Counted from the stretch's first letter, positions 27,565 to 37,177 are shown. The stretch: 64,000 nucleotides of DNA from an uncultured Fulvivirga sp. (GCA_947500555.1 CANMSE010000002.1:682001-746000); one strand, 5' to 3'. Program-made: numbers and translations. Notes: generated by a model from the letters alone, not told the origin.

Positions 27565-28247
27565 AATTTATCTTTTAACGTCTCTGATTGCCCACTTTCA
27601 TTTTTTACATTAAACACAAAATCTTTCTCGTACTTTTCAATCAATTGAAGATCAAGGGACTTCTTGAATATAGGACCATCTACAACCAAGCTATGATATT
27701 CACCATTTTCACCACATGGGTCAATGCTAGGATTGTTGTCTAGAAACTTATAGGATAAAGCTTCACCTGCCCACTTAGATTCAATGTACTTTGCATCAAC
27801 TGCACATAAGATAGTTTTATATCCTGTTTCAAGGAATTCACAAACTACCTCTCCTGTATTTCTTTTCCATAATGGATACACACCCTCAATTCCACAAGAT
27901 GTCAACAGTTGCTCTCGAAAATCTTTAAGATCTTCAAGGAAGATATCACCGAACATGATATAATTCACATTATCAGCCTTTAACTGAGTGTAGTATTCCC
28001 TTATCAATTTTTCATAAGCCATCGGTTTCTTTGGTAAATAAAGCTTGGTCAGAGGCAAGCCAATGAGTTTTGCTTGGGCCTCAATAAACTTCTCCTTTAC
28101 ATCATGAATACCTACACGCTTAGTATCATTTTCAATAACCGTGTGAAGACCAACTACTTCATACTTATCTAATGCTATTATCTTGTGAAGTGCAAGAGCG
28201 GAATCTTTACCCCCACTCCAACTTATTTGAATCCGAGGCCTGTTCAT
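27528..28247 (-). CDS. Dph6-like ATP-pyrophosphatase (adenine nucleotide alpha hydrolase)
   Basis: A 239-aa protein with the PP-loop SWSGGKDSALAL at residues 9-20 and the family motifs FGDIFLEDL and GENGEYHSLV. In eukaryotes and archaea Dph6 amidates diphthine on EF-2; bacteria lack diphthamide, so the bacterial substrate is unknown. It overlaps the 3' end of meaB tail to tail by 37 bases. Confidence 0.85.
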   Translation of the reverse strand: MNRPRIQISWSGGKDSALALHKIIALDKYEVVGLHTVIENDTKRVGIHDVKEKFIEAQAKLIGLPLTKLYLPKKPMAYEKLIREYYTQLKADNVNYIMFGDIFLEDLKDFREQLLTSCGIEGVYPLWKRNTGEVVCEFLETGYKTILCAVDAKYIESKWAGEALSYKFLDNNPSIDPCGENGEYHSLVVDGPIFKKSLDLQLIEKYEKDFVFNVKNESGQSETLKDKFYFAEFSLNDRS

Positions 28248-28619
28248 ATGAACTTTAAATAACTAAACCTAACGCTTTTTTTTACACAAATTCCAATTCA
28301 AAATAATATTACATTATCCAGTTAGTCTCTTATTAAATATAATTTTTTTAATTAAAAATTAACAAAGGTATTATGAGTTATAAAATGACTCAATGCCTTA
28401 AAGGCGGTATTACTTGTTACCGCCTATCAAATAAATAGGTAAAATTACCGATTAAGGGACTATTTCATCTTCAATATTATCTAAATGTTAAGTAACTGAT
28501 AGTCAGCAGTGTATGTTTATGAAGTAAAAAATAGTTATACTATTAAACATTAAGCATTATTTTTTGTCATTTATTATGAAAAAATTGACTAATATAGAAA
28601 GTTAATAGATGTTGGCAGT
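28248..28619. other. 372-base intergenic region with a hairpin
   Basis: Divergent region before the ethylene-receptor-like kinase. It contains one clear hairpin, GGCGGTA / TACCGCC at 28403-28424, with an 8-base loop and no T tract, so it is not a plain terminator. The rest is A/T-rich with no ORF and no clear TAnnTTTG near 28620. Confidence 0.6.
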
Positions 28620-31190
28620 ATGGGAAAAGTGAGCTTTGTCTTTATTCTACTTTCACTAATTATCACTGGTTGTCAAAGCGGAGATAATCAACCTGCTGCG
28701 TTGTGTTCAACTGGTACTGTTGAATATAAAAATACATTTCTTTATGAGCCGATAGTCAACTCTTCCGCTGAAAATGTAGCCCAAAATTCATTTCACGTTT
28801 TAAATGTCACCAATTGGCCAGCTCGCTGGAATTGCGGCAATTGGGCGCCAATTTATGGATGGACCTATATAGTTTCAGATATAGCTATTTGGTTAGCCTA
28901 CTTCGCCATCCCAGCATTATTAGGAGTATTTTACTATAGAAAGAGAAAAGAGATTCCATTCAAATTGGTATTCCTTTTATTCATAGGGTTCATTGTTTTT
29001 TGTGGACTAACCCATTTATTAGATGCCATAATATTTTGGTGGCCCGCGTACAATCTTGCTACACTTCTCAAACTTGGTACAGCTGTAATTTCCTGTAGTA
29101 CAGTTTTTGCGCTTATAAAGGTCATACCATCAGCAATGGAACTAAAAAGCCCTGAGTACCTTAAGGCTAAGGTTCTTGAGAAAACTGAAGAGTTGGAAAA
29201 GGCCAATTTACAGTTGAGAGAGGAGATGATAAAAAGGAAACAGGCTGAAAAAGAGTTAAGAACACTTAATAGCTCTCTTGAAGCTGAAATAACCAGTCAA
29301 ACCACTGCCCTAAAAGATGTAAACAGAGACTTACTCCTAGCTCAGGAGATGTTTGAGTCTGTTCAAAATGCTGCTGAAATTGGTATATGGGAAGTAGACC
29401 TCTCTTCAGGAGACTTGTTCTGGTCAGATAAAGTATATGAGATTCATGAGTTAGAAATAGGAACTCCTATAATGATCGAAGAGGGAATTAATTTTTATCA
29501 TCCGGATTATAGGTCAACGATCGAAACTGCTGTTGATAGCGCTATTAAAGAGGGTAAAGGCTGGAATTTAGAATTAATACTGATCACTGATAAAGGAAAT
29601 GAAGTTTGGGTCAATGCTATAGGCATACCACTTAGAGAGGGTGAAAAAACGGTCAAGCTTCGGGGTCTCTTTCAGGATATAAATGAGAAAAAGAAACTCA
29701 CTATTAAAAATAAAATTGCACAAAAGCGACTTGAACTTTTTGTAGAACATACACCGGCAGCTGTTGCCATGTTTGACACGGATATGCAATACTTAATGGC
29801 AAGCAGAAGGTGGTACGAAGACTATGGCTTGGTTAACGAAAAAATCATTGGCAGAAGTCATTATGAGATCTTTCCTGAGATATTAGAAATGCCTAAGTGG
29901 TTGGATGATCATAAGAGAGCACTTAATGGAGAAGTAATTAAATATGACAACGATCGATTTGAAAGAGAAGACGGGTCAGTGCAATGGTTAAAATATGAGA
30001 TATACCCCTGGCATGATTTAGATGGAAGCATAGGAGGTATTGGTATGTTCACCGAAGATATCACTGAAGAGAAGGAGTTAACAGAAAGTCTAAAGCGAGA
30101 AGAACTCAAATTTAGATCAATGATTGAGTCCTCTCCTATTGGTGTAGCTACTGTTTCAACAGAAGGATTATTTCTTAGTGTAAATAAGGCCCTGAGTAAA
30201 ATTCTTGGATACTCCCAAGAACAGTTGATTGATCTTACTTTTCAGGAAATAACCCACCCAGATGATTTGGAAACCGACCTTAACAAGGTTAACCAGATAC
30301 TGAATCTTGAAATAAGTAGTTACATGATGGAAAAACGCTATTTTCATAAGAAAGGTCACATCATTTGGGTTCAACTTAATGTATCAGCTGCCTTTAATGC
30401 TGATGGTCAGGTAAATTTTTTCATCTCACAAATTCAGGATATTACAGAAAGGAAGAAAAATTCAGAAATTTTAGAAAAGCGAGTTAAACAAAGAACTAAA
30501 CAGCTGGAGGCAGTTAATGAAGAATTGAAGGCTTTTAGTTATAGTATATCACATGACCTAAGATCTCCTTTAAGAAGCATTCAGGGATTTAGCCAAGCTA
30601 TTTTTGAAGATGAAAATGACAAGCTGGATTCTAATTCACAAAATTATCTGCAGCGCATTATGAATGCTGCCAATCGTATGTCAGAACTAATAGACGATGT
30701 GTTATCGCTATCACGACTCACAAGATTGACGCTAACCAGAACCGAAGTTGATTTATCTGCGATGTGTAAAGATATTATAGAAATTGCCAACGCAGATGAT
30801 CGATATCACATAGAAATTGAAAAAGATCTTATCGCAAACGGAGATGAAAAATTGATGCGCATAGCTCTGGAAAACCTGATTGGTAATGCAATCAAATACT
30901 CCTCGAAAGTAGATCAGCCAAAAGTTAAAATTGGAATGTCCGAATTACCTGAGGGACAATTTTTCTATATAGAAGATAATGGTGCGGGGTTTGACATGGA
31001 TTATGCAGATAAATTATTTGGAGCTTTTCAACGACTTCATCGAAAAGATGAATTCGAGGGTTCAGGAATTGGGCTTGCAACAGTGAAAAGAATAATCAAT
31101 AAGCATAATGGGGACATATGGGTAAAAAGTGCAGTTAATAAAGGAACAACCTTTTTCTTTTCATTTGGAGAAGGCGTATCGAATAATTAA
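28620..31190 (+). CDS. Ethylene-receptor-like sensor histidine kinase (EBD-PAS3-HK)
   Basis: An 856-aa protein. It starts with a lipoprotein-type signal (ITGC, Cys18) and a ~55-residue extracytoplasmic stretch. Three membrane helices at about 82-170 match the copper-dependent ethylene-binding domain of plant ETR1. Asp87, Tyr94, Ile97, Pro98, Ile125, Cys128 and His132 align, with the same spacing, to ETR1 D25, Y32, I35, P36, I62, C65 and H69; Lys151 aligns with K91. A coiled coil (178-235), three PAS domains and a kinase core follow, with the phospho-acceptor His645 in ISHDLRSPL and G boxes EDNGAGF and GSGIGLA. It heads the signalling cluster, 17 bases before a CheY-like regulator. Ethylene sensing is inferred, not shown. 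Confidence 0.9.
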   Translation: MGKVSFVFILLSLIITGCQSGDNQPAALCSTGTVEYKNTFLYEPIVNSSAENVAQNSFHVLNVTNWPARWNCGNWAPIYGWTYIVSDIAIWLAYFAIPALLGVFYYRKRKEIPFKLVFLLFIGFIVFCGLTHLLDAIIFWWPAYNLATLLKLGTAVISCSTVFALIKVIPSAMELKSPEYLKAKVLEKTEELEKANLQLREEMIKRKQAEKELRTLNSSLEAEITSQTTALKDVNRDLLLAQEMFESVQNAAEIGIWEVDLSSGDLFWSDKVYEIHELEIGTPIMIEEGINFYHPDYRSTIETAVDSAIKEGKGWNLELILITDKGNEVWVNAIGIPLREGEKTVKLRGLFQDINEKKKLTIKNKIAQKRLELFVEHTPAAVAMFDTDMQYLMASRRWYEDYGLVNEKIIGRSHYEIFPEILEMPKWLDDHKRALNGEVIKYDNDRFEREDGSVQWLKYEIYPWHDLDGSIGGIGMFTEDITEEKELTESLKREELKFRSMIESSPIGVATVSTEGLFLSVNKALSKILGYSQEQLIDLTFQEITHPDDLETDLNKVNQILNLEISSYMMEKRYFHKKGHIIWVQLNVSAAFNADGQVNFFISQIQDITERKKNSEILEKRVKQRTKQLEAVNEELKAFSYSISHDLRSPLRSIQGFSQAIFEDENDKLDSNSQNYLQRIMNAANRMSELIDDVLSLSRLTRLTLTRTEVDLSAMCKDIIEIANADDRYHIEIEKDLIANGDEKLMRIALENLIGNAIKYSSKVDQPKVKIGMSELPEGQFFYIEDNGAGFDMDYADKLFGAFQRLHRKDEFEGSGIGLATVKRIINKHNGDIWVKSAVNKGTTFFFSFGEGVSNN

Positions 31191-31207
31191 TACTAGAGAC
31201 AACAAAA

Positions 31208-31645
31208 ATGACAAAAGGAACAATACTGTTGGTAGAAGATAATGATGATGATGTTCAACTTACACTGCGGGCGTTGAAGAGAAATAAAATGCTTAATGAG
31301 GTAGTGGTGGCCAATGATGGTCTTGCCGCGCTCGACCTGCTCTTTGGTACAGATGCGAAAGAACCGTTAAAACCTGTTCTTATTCTGTTGGATTTAAAAA
31401 TGCCCAGACTTGGTGGTTTAGATGTCTTAAAAAGGCTCTATGAAAATGAGGGGACACGGCATATTCCTACGGTAGTTTTAACGACATCAAAAGAAGAAGA
31501 CGATGTTATTAAAAGTTATAAATATGGTGCTAACAGCTATATAAGAAAGCCAGTAGATTTCACACAGTTTGCAAAGGCTGTCGGCCAGGTAGGTATGTAT
31601 TGGTTAATGCTCAATGAACCTATACCAAACCCAAACGATATTTAA
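31208..31645 (+). CDS. Rcp1-like single-domain response regulator
   Basis: A 145-aa CheY-like receiver of the Rcp1 type that normally pairs with photoreceptor-like PAS kinases. It has the acidic pair in LVEDNDDDV, the phospho-accepting Asp in ILLDLKMPRLGG, a Thr in VVLTTS and the Lys in RKPVDF. No output domain. Being next to the EBD kinase, it is the likely first phosphate acceptor. Confidence 0.93.
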   Translation: MTKGTILLVEDNDDDVQLTLRALKRNKMLNEVVVANDGLAALDLLFGTDAKEPLKPVLILLDLKMPRLGGLDVLKRLYENEGTRHIPTVVLTTSKEEDDVIKSYKYGANSYIRKPVDFTQFAKAVGQVGMYWLMLNEPIPNPNDI

Positions 31646-33083
31646 CTTGAAAGAATCAGTTGCCATATTGTTTGTAGAAGATGTAGAGGACGATTATGAA
31701 CTTATTCTATTGGAGCTTCAACGCTCACCATTACAAATTGATAGTACGCGAGTAGATAGTGAAAAAGAATTAATTAAGGAACTTGAAAGCAAACATTACG
31801 ATCTAGTTATAAGCGACAATAACCTCCCCGGACTAAATGCTAAAGAAGTCCTTGATATTGTAAAGAAATATCAAAAAGCTTTGCCGGTGATATTAGTATC
31901 AGGCTCTATTGGCGAGCAAGCGGCTGTAGAACTTATGCGACAAGGTGCTAGTGACTATATTTTAAAGAGCAATCTCAAAAGGTTATCGCCAGCAGTAAGT
32001 AGAGAAATAAGTGACTATAAACAAAGGATCAAGCAGCTAGAAAATAGCAAAAATCTAATACTTAGTGAGCTTCGATATCAGAACCTAACTGAGAGTATCC
32101 AGGATATATTTTTTGCCATTGATGTCAATCTGGAAATTACTTTTTGGAATATTTCTGCTACTGAAGAATTTGGAGTAGAAGTTCAGGTAGGCGAAAAAAT
32201 ATTTGATGTATTCCCAACATGGAAAAATGAGCCTATTGGGCATGCCATTCTTAAGTCAATTGATGATGGAGAAACCATACCGATTCAATTGACATATATG
32301 ATTAAAGAACTCGAATACTTTGAAGGTACTGTCTCCAATGCAGGCAATGGTGCTACTATCCTTTTACAAAAAGTAACAGAGAGGTACTTAAATCGAGAAC
32401 GCCTCGAAAATTTAAATCGCGAGTTAGAAACACTTCTTTACAGAATAGGGCATGATCTAAAAGGTCCTGTTTCATCTGTTGCAGGACTAATTAATATCAT
32501 GAGTAATGATGATGATTACGACAAGGAGAAATTCCTTTCGATGATGGCTGCCAGAATGAGAAACCTAGATAACACGCTGCTAATTCTTCGCGATTTGGCC
32601 AATATTAAATACGGGTCGTCAAAAAATATTGAAATCAATCTACTTTATATTTTGGAACAGATCATTGAAGGTCTGGATGTAACAGCAAGCTGTAAAAGGG
32701 AATGTATAAAACTGAGCATTGATCAAAATATTATTTTTCAAGGAGATCAGTCCTTGATTTACAGCATCTGCTATAATCTATTGGAGAATGCTGCAAAATA
32801 CGGAGGCAAAGACAGTGAAGCCAAAATAACAGTAAGTGCAGTAAATACAAATGGCATATTGGAACTGACGGTCTCGGATGAAGGTCCGGGCATTACAGAA
32901 GATATTAAAGAAAGAATCTTCGACATGTTCTACCGAGGTGACTATCGATCTGAAGGTTCTGGCTTAGGTCTTTATATTGTAAAAAATGCCTTAATGAAAA
33001 TTAATGGACATATAGAATTAGATAGTGAATACACTCAAGGGGCAAGGTTTAAAGTACAAATACCAACATTGATTAATAACTGA
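31614..33083 (+). CDS. Receiver-PAS-histidine kinase (REC at N-terminus)
   Basis: A 489-aa protein. An N-terminal receiver (residues ~16-135: FVEDVEDDYE, phospho-Asp in LVISDNNLPGLN, Lys in ILKSNL) is followed by a PAS-like region and a kinase core (GHDLKGPVSSV, N-box NLLENAAKYG, DEGPGI, GSGLGLYI). No membrane segment. The ATG start overlaps the previous gene by 32 bases; a TTG at 31647, just past the previous stop, is the alternative start and would remove 11 residues. Receiver-first kinases can be switched by upstream phosphorylation. Confidence 0.88.
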   Translation: MNLYQTQTIFNLKESVAILFVEDVEDDYELILLELQRSPLQIDSTRVDSEKELIKELESKHYDLVISDNNLPGLNAKEVLDIVKKYQKALPVILVSGSIGEQAAVELMRQGASDYILKSNLKRLSPAVSREISDYKQRIKQLENSKNLILSELRYQNLTESIQDIFFAIDVNLEITFWNISATEEFGVEVQVGEKIFDVFPTWKNEPIGHAILKSIDDGETIPIQLTYMIKELEYFEGTVSNAGNGATILLQKVTERYLNRERLENLNRELETLLYRIGHDLKGPVSSVAGLINIMSNDDDYDKEKFLSMMAARMRNLDNTLLILRDLANIKYGSSKNIEINLLYILEQIIEGLDVTASCKRECIKLSIDQNIIFQGDQSLIYSICYNLLENAAKYGGKDSEAKITVSAVNTNGILELTVSDEGPGITEDIKERIFDMFYRGDYRSEGSGLGLYIVKNALMKINGHIELDSEYTQGARFKVQIPTLINN

Positions 33084-33093
33084 TTCATATAAT

Positions 33094-35445
33094 ATGAAAA
33101 AAGGGAAATCAACAATAGATAAAAAGCTGCGAATTTTAATCGCAGAGGACTCTATTGATGATTACGATCTTATGGTAGATAGGCTGACTCGATCAGGTCT
33201 GAAATTTGTATCAAAACGTGTGGAAACTGCTCCGGAGTTTGAAACTTCTTTAAAAAAAGAAAAGTGGGACTTAATCTTAAGTGACAACAGCCTCCCAAGC
33301 TTCAATGCAAAAGAAGCACTTAAAATAACCAGGCAATACAGTACCAATCTTCCCTTTATCATTGTGTCAGGAACTATTGGAGAAGAGACTGCTGTAGAGG
33401 CCATGAAAGCAGGTGCTAATGATTATATTCTTAAAGACAATCTCTCCAGGTTAGCTCCCGCAATACACCGTGAATTGATTGACTACGATGAACGGCTTAA
33501 AATGAAGCAAACTAAAATCAAGCTTCGGAAAAGCCAAAAATATTACAAACTGCTGGCTCAGAATGTACAAGATCTTGTTTGTGTTCATGATAATACAGGT
33601 GAGTATTCCTGGGTGAGCCCTTCCTCAAATAAAATTTTATGGTTGACACCTGACGAGATGATAGCCGCAGGACCTTATTCTCTGCTTCATCCTGAAGACA
33701 AAGACAGAGTAGAAAAAGAAATTAAGCGCATACTTAAAGGCTCAGTAAAAGATTTGCAGCGGTATAAGTATCGAATGAAAAGAAAAGATGGCGTATACAT
33801 TCATTTAGAAACTCTGGCAGAACCAATCTTTGAAGATGGTAAACTTTATAATGTTGTAAGTACTTCTCGTGATATTACTGAACAGGTGCTTGCCTTTAAT
33901 TTACTGCAAGAAAATGAACTGAAGTATGAAAGTGTATTAGAGTGTCTTTCGGAGGGAATAATTTTACTAGATGCGAAAGAAAAAATCGTAGCATCAAATA
34001 AAAGCGCTAGAAGATTGCTTTCGCAAGAGCTTTATACCAGCAATACACTATCAGAAGTTATTTTTGATAATTTTGAATTGGTTAATAAGGACAAGAACAG
34101 TCAAACCCTAAAAGACTTTTTCTTATCTCAAACATTAAAAAAAGGTCAACCTCAGTTCAATAAGATTTATGGTTTTCGTAGTCAAAAGAAAACTAAGTGG
34201 CTATCATTTAATTCTGTACCCTACATCATAGACTCAGAATCTCAAGGTGTCATCGTTTCCTTTACTGATGTCACAGAGCGTTACCAATATGAGGACAGAC
34301 TTAATCGCCTTGCCACCGAGCTGGTAACATTAATAGAAAATGCCAACGCTCCAATTTTTGGTATTAATAAAGAGGGTGACATTACAGAATGGAATAGTTT
34401 TTCCAGGGATATTACCGGATATTCCAAAAGTGAAGCGTTGACCAAAAATCTATATGAAGACCTCATCATCTATGAAGATCGTAAGAAGATACATGATTTA
34501 GTCACCGGTATAATTGAAAACAATGTTTCTGCCAGCCATGAATTGCCAATTATTACTAAGTCTGGTGAAATTGTTACGCTTCTTTTTAATGGAAGTGCCA
34601 GACGCGATTATGATAACAATATCATAGGTATTGTCTGTGTAGGTCAGGATATTACCGAGTTGACAGAGTATCGACAGCAACTGGAGCATAAGGTTGAGGA
34701 GCGTACCAGAGAATTGAAGATGGCTCTCCAGAAAGAAAAAGAGCTTGTCAAGCTTAAATCAAAGTTTGTTTCAATGGCTTCTCATGAATTCCGTACACCT
34801 CTATCAACCATCAAATTTGCCTCTGACTTTATTAAAAAATATCATGAAAAGGCTGAATGGTCCAAATTGGCCCAAAAGCTTGAGAAAATTGACGAGCAAG
34901 TCAATAACATGACCTACCTGCTCGATGATGTTCTGATGATGGGAAAAAGTGATGCCGGAAAAATTAAGGTCGAGAAAAAACCTGTGGCTTTAGCTGATTT
35001 TTTTGAAGGTATTATTGGTGAAGTAGAAAATTTAACAAATGGCTCTCATAAAATTGAATTCTCATTTTCTTCTACACTGAAGTATGTAAGTATAGATGAG
35101 AAACTTTTGAGAAATATATTTATCAATTTATTAAATAATGCCGTAAAGTTTAGCCCGGGGGAAAAGAGAGTAGCATTTGAACTGACTTGTACAAACAGCC
35201 TCTTAAGTGCCGTTATTCAAGACTGGGGGCTCGGTATCCCGGAAAGTGATAAAGAAAAAGTTTACGAAGCTTTTCATAGGAGCGACAGCGTAGCAACGAT
35301 TCAAGGAACAGGTTTAGGTTTGTCGATTGTGAAAAAGGCAGTAGAACTGCAAAATGGGACTATAAGTCATGAGAGTGAGTTAAATAAAGGAACCAAGTTT
35401 ATAATTAAAATCCCGATGGAGTATGAAGAAGATTCTATTGATTGA
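33094..35445 (+). CDS. Receiver-multi-PAS-histidine kinase
   Basis: A 783-aa soluble protein. The receiver (residues ~12-130) has acidic AEDSIDD, the phospho-Asp in LILSDNSLPSFN and the Lys in ILKDNL. It is closely similar to the receiver of the previous gene, which suggests duplication. Three PAS domains follow (about 145-270, 275-400, 405-540), then a coiled coil, the H-box MASHEFRTPLSTI and a kinase core ending GTGLGLSIV. It overlaps the next response regulator by 23 bases. Confidence 0.9.
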   Translation: MKKGKSTIDKKLRILIAEDSIDDYDLMVDRLTRSGLKFVSKRVETAPEFETSLKKEKWDLILSDNSLPSFNAKEALKITRQYSTNLPFIIVSGTIGEETAVEAMKAGANDYILKDNLSRLAPAIHRELIDYDERLKMKQTKIKLRKSQKYYKLLAQNVQDLVCVHDNTGEYSWVSPSSNKILWLTPDEMIAAGPYSLLHPEDKDRVEKEIKRILKGSVKDLQRYKYRMKRKDGVYIHLETLAEPIFEDGKLYNVVSTSRDITEQVLAFNLLQENELKYESVLECLSEGIILLDAKEKIVASNKSARRLLSQELYTSNTLSEVIFDNFELVNKDKNSQTLKDFFLSQTLKKGQPQFNKIYGFRSQKKTKWLSFNSVPYIIDSESQGVIVSFTDVTERYQYEDRLNRLATELVTLIENANAPIFGINKEGDITEWNSFSRDITGYSKSEALTKNLYEDLIIYEDRKKIHDLVTGIIENNVSASHELPIITKSGEIVTLLFNGSARRDYDNNIIGIVCVGQDITELTEYRQQLEHKVEERTRELKMALQKEKELVKLKSKFVSMASHEFRTPLSTIKFASDFIKKYHEKAEWSKLAQKLEKIDEQVNNMTYLLDDVLMMGKSDAGKIKVEKKPVALADFFEGIIGEVENLTNGSHKIEFSFSSTLKYVSIDEKLLRNIFINLLNNAVKFSPGEKRVAFELTCTNSLLSAVIQDWGLGIPESDKEKVYEAFHRSDSVATIQGTGLGLSIVKKAVELQNGTISHESELNKGTKFIIKIPMEYEEDSID

Positions 35446-35785
35446 TGATACCGTAGCCATACTCGAAGAAGTAAAGGATATACTCGAAATGGAAGGTTTT
35501 GATGTAGATACAGCCAAGTCCGCAACAGAAGGCCTATTGAAATTAAAGGCTGATGATCATGCTTTAATTATAACTGATTTAAGAATGCCGGGACTTTCAG
35601 GTCTGGAGTTACTCGAGATCTTGAAGGAGAATCCAGAAACAGATCATCTCCCCGTGGTTCTTTTATCAGCTAATGCGGAGGAAGAAAATATTAAAAAGGC
35701 TACTGAACTCAAAGCTGCAGGATACTTAAAAAAACCCTGCTCTGCTGAGGTTCTTCTGGAAAAAATTAACAACCTGATTAACTGA
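35423..35785 (+). CDS. Single-domain response regulator
   Basis: A 120-aa receiver. Acidic LLIDDTVAIL, phospho-Asp in LIITDLRMPGLSG, switch Ser in VVLLSAN, Lys in YLKKPCS. No output domain. It starts inside the preceding kinase gene (23-base overlap) and ends one base before the LuxR-type regulator, so translation is tightly linked. Confidence 0.93.
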   Translation: MKKILLIDDTVAILEEVKDILEMEGFDVDTAKSATEGLLKLKADDHALIITDLRMPGLSGLELLEILKENPETDHLPVVLLSANAEEENIKKATELKAAGYLKKPCSAEVLLEKINNLIN

Positions 35786-35786
35786 C

Positions 35787-36440
35787 ATGGAAAAGATTAA
35801 GCTTGTACTTGTAGATGATCATCAGCTGCTACTGGAAGGCATCGCATCAATGTTGGACAATATTGAGTACATAAAGATTGTTGGAAAAGCTTCAAGTGGA
35901 GAAGAGGCCATAAATGTCGTGAATGAACTAAACCCGTCTATTGTTTTGATGGATATTATGATGCAAGGCATGACAGGTATAGAGGCCTCGAGATGGATCA
36001 AAGAGCAGAATGAAGAAATTAAGATCATATTAATTTCAAGTGATGTAAGTGAAAAATTAGTGTCATTGGCCATCCAAGCAGGAGTTGATGGCTATCTGCC
36101 AAAAAAAGTACCTAAAGAAACTTTAGTCGAAGCAATAAAGACAGTGAACTCTGGGGAGCGTTATTTTGGAAAGGACATTACTTCTATTGTCATGGACTCG
36201 ATGTACAATTCAGGAGGAACCAAAAGCAAACCAATGAACGATGGGGAACTTTCAAAACGTGAGTTTGAAGTTTTACAGCATGTCGTGCAGGGCAAGTCAA
36301 ATCAGGAAGTTGCCGATGACCTTTTTATAAGTGTCAAAACTGTAGAGACACATAAGTCCAATATCATGTCTAAGCTTGATTTAAAGAATACAGTAGAATT
36401 GGTAAAATATGCGATAAAGAACAAAATCATCGATCTATAA
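35787..36440 (+). CDS. NarL/LuxR-family response regulator
   Basis: A 217-aa transcription factor. The receiver at 1-120 has VDDHQLLLEGI, the phospho-Asp in VLMDIMMQGM and Lys in LPKKVP. The LuxR helix-turn-helix at ~150-212 has LSKREFEVLQHV and SVKTVETHKSNI. It is the only DNA-binding output of the cluster and the best candidate to act on the paired promoter elements at 36480 and 37348. Confidence 0.94.
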   Translation: MEKIKLVLVDDHQLLLEGIASMLDNIEYIKIVGKASSGEEAINVVNELNPSIVLMDIMMQGMTGIEASRWIKEQNEEIKIILISSDVSEKLVSLAIQAGVDGYLPKKVPKETLVEAIKTVNSGERYFGKDITSIVMDSMYNSGGTKSKPMNDGELSKREFEVLQHVVQGKSNQEVADDLFISVKTVETHKSNIMSKLDLKNTVELVKYAIKNKIIDL

Positions 36441-36479
36441 CCTATAATCAATGATTTGGTCGTTTCCCTGATTCTCAGG

Positions 36480-36525
36480 ATTCAGGTGTTCTCTGATTTA
36501 TAGGACCTTATTAAGCATCATATTT
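36480..36525 (+). promoter_or_regulatory. Shared promoter element, copy A
   Basis: ATTCAG-N7-CTGATTTATAGGA-N13-CATATTT, ending 20 bases before the HATPase gene. A second copy with identical internal spacing lies upstream of porP. CATATTT occupies the place of a -7 box. Confidence 0.6.
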
Positions 36526-36545
36526 ACATTATAATTAGAAACAAT

Positions 36546-37121
36546 ATGATAGCTCAAGAAATCACTACACAAAATAACACTCCACTTGTAACTTATAAGT
36601 CCAAAGACAGATATTGTCATTGGCTTAAAAATTACCTCAATGACACTCAACCCTATAATGAGATCAATAAGATTGATATTAGAGATATTCTTTATCATTC
36701 CCTTGATGAAGCAAAAAAGCATTCTTCATCTCATTTGGAAATTACGGTATCCATTGTGGAGGATGCAAAATTATATTCTAATCCATATTATCTGCAAATC
36801 ATATTTGATCAGATTTTAGAAAATGCGATTATCTACCAAGACCCAAATAAGTCCGAACAATTTCTTGATATTGACATAGCAGTAGAAAACAATATGCTAT
36901 CGATGAATATAGTAGATAACGGGATTGGGATATCAAGAAAAGACAAGTCTGCCATATTCAATAAGTTTTATAGATCATCCAATAAATCCAAAGGCTTTGG
37001 TATGGGGCTTTACATGTCGAAGCAATATATTAACAAGTTGAGCGGACATATAAATATAGATTCTGCTCTTGGCGTTGGCACTCATTGTTTTATACAAATT
37101 CCAAATAGTTTCGGAATTTAA
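36546..37121 (+). CDS. Histidine-kinase-like ATPase domain protein without H-box
   Basis: A 191-aa protein holding only a HATPase_c domain (about 60-190): N-box ILENAIIYQD, G1 box DNGIGISRKD, F-box NKFYRSS and G2 box GFGMGLYMSK. The first ~55 residues have no dimerisation or phospho-acceptor motif. It could be a truncated kinase, an anti-sigma-type kinase, or a partner for another protein. It is transcribed from its own element (copy A) and ends at a strong terminator. Confidence 0.8.
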   Translation: MIAQEITTQNNTPLVTYKSKDRYCHWLKNYLNDTQPYNEINKIDIRDILYHSLDEAKKHSSSHLEITVSIVEDAKLYSNPYYLQIIFDQILENAIIYQDPNKSEQFLDIDIAVENNMLSMNIVDNGIGISRKDKSAIFNKFYRSSNKSKGFGMGLYMSKQYINKLSGHINIDSALGVGTHCFIQIPNSFGI

Positions 37122-37146
37122 AACTCTCAATTAATAGTCAATTTTG

Positions 37147-37177
37147 AATCCTGATCAGTAATGGTCAGGATTTTTTG
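37147..37177 (+). terminator. Terminator of the signalling cluster
   Basis: AATCCTGA / TCAGGATT hairpin with a 10-base loop followed by six Ts, 26 bases after the HATPase stop. Confidence 0.85.

Noticed and set aside
28403..28424. GGCGGTA/TACCGCC hairpin as a terminator of the Dph6-like or another gene.
   Set aside because: It has no T tract on either strand and stands upstream, not downstream, of both flanking genes.
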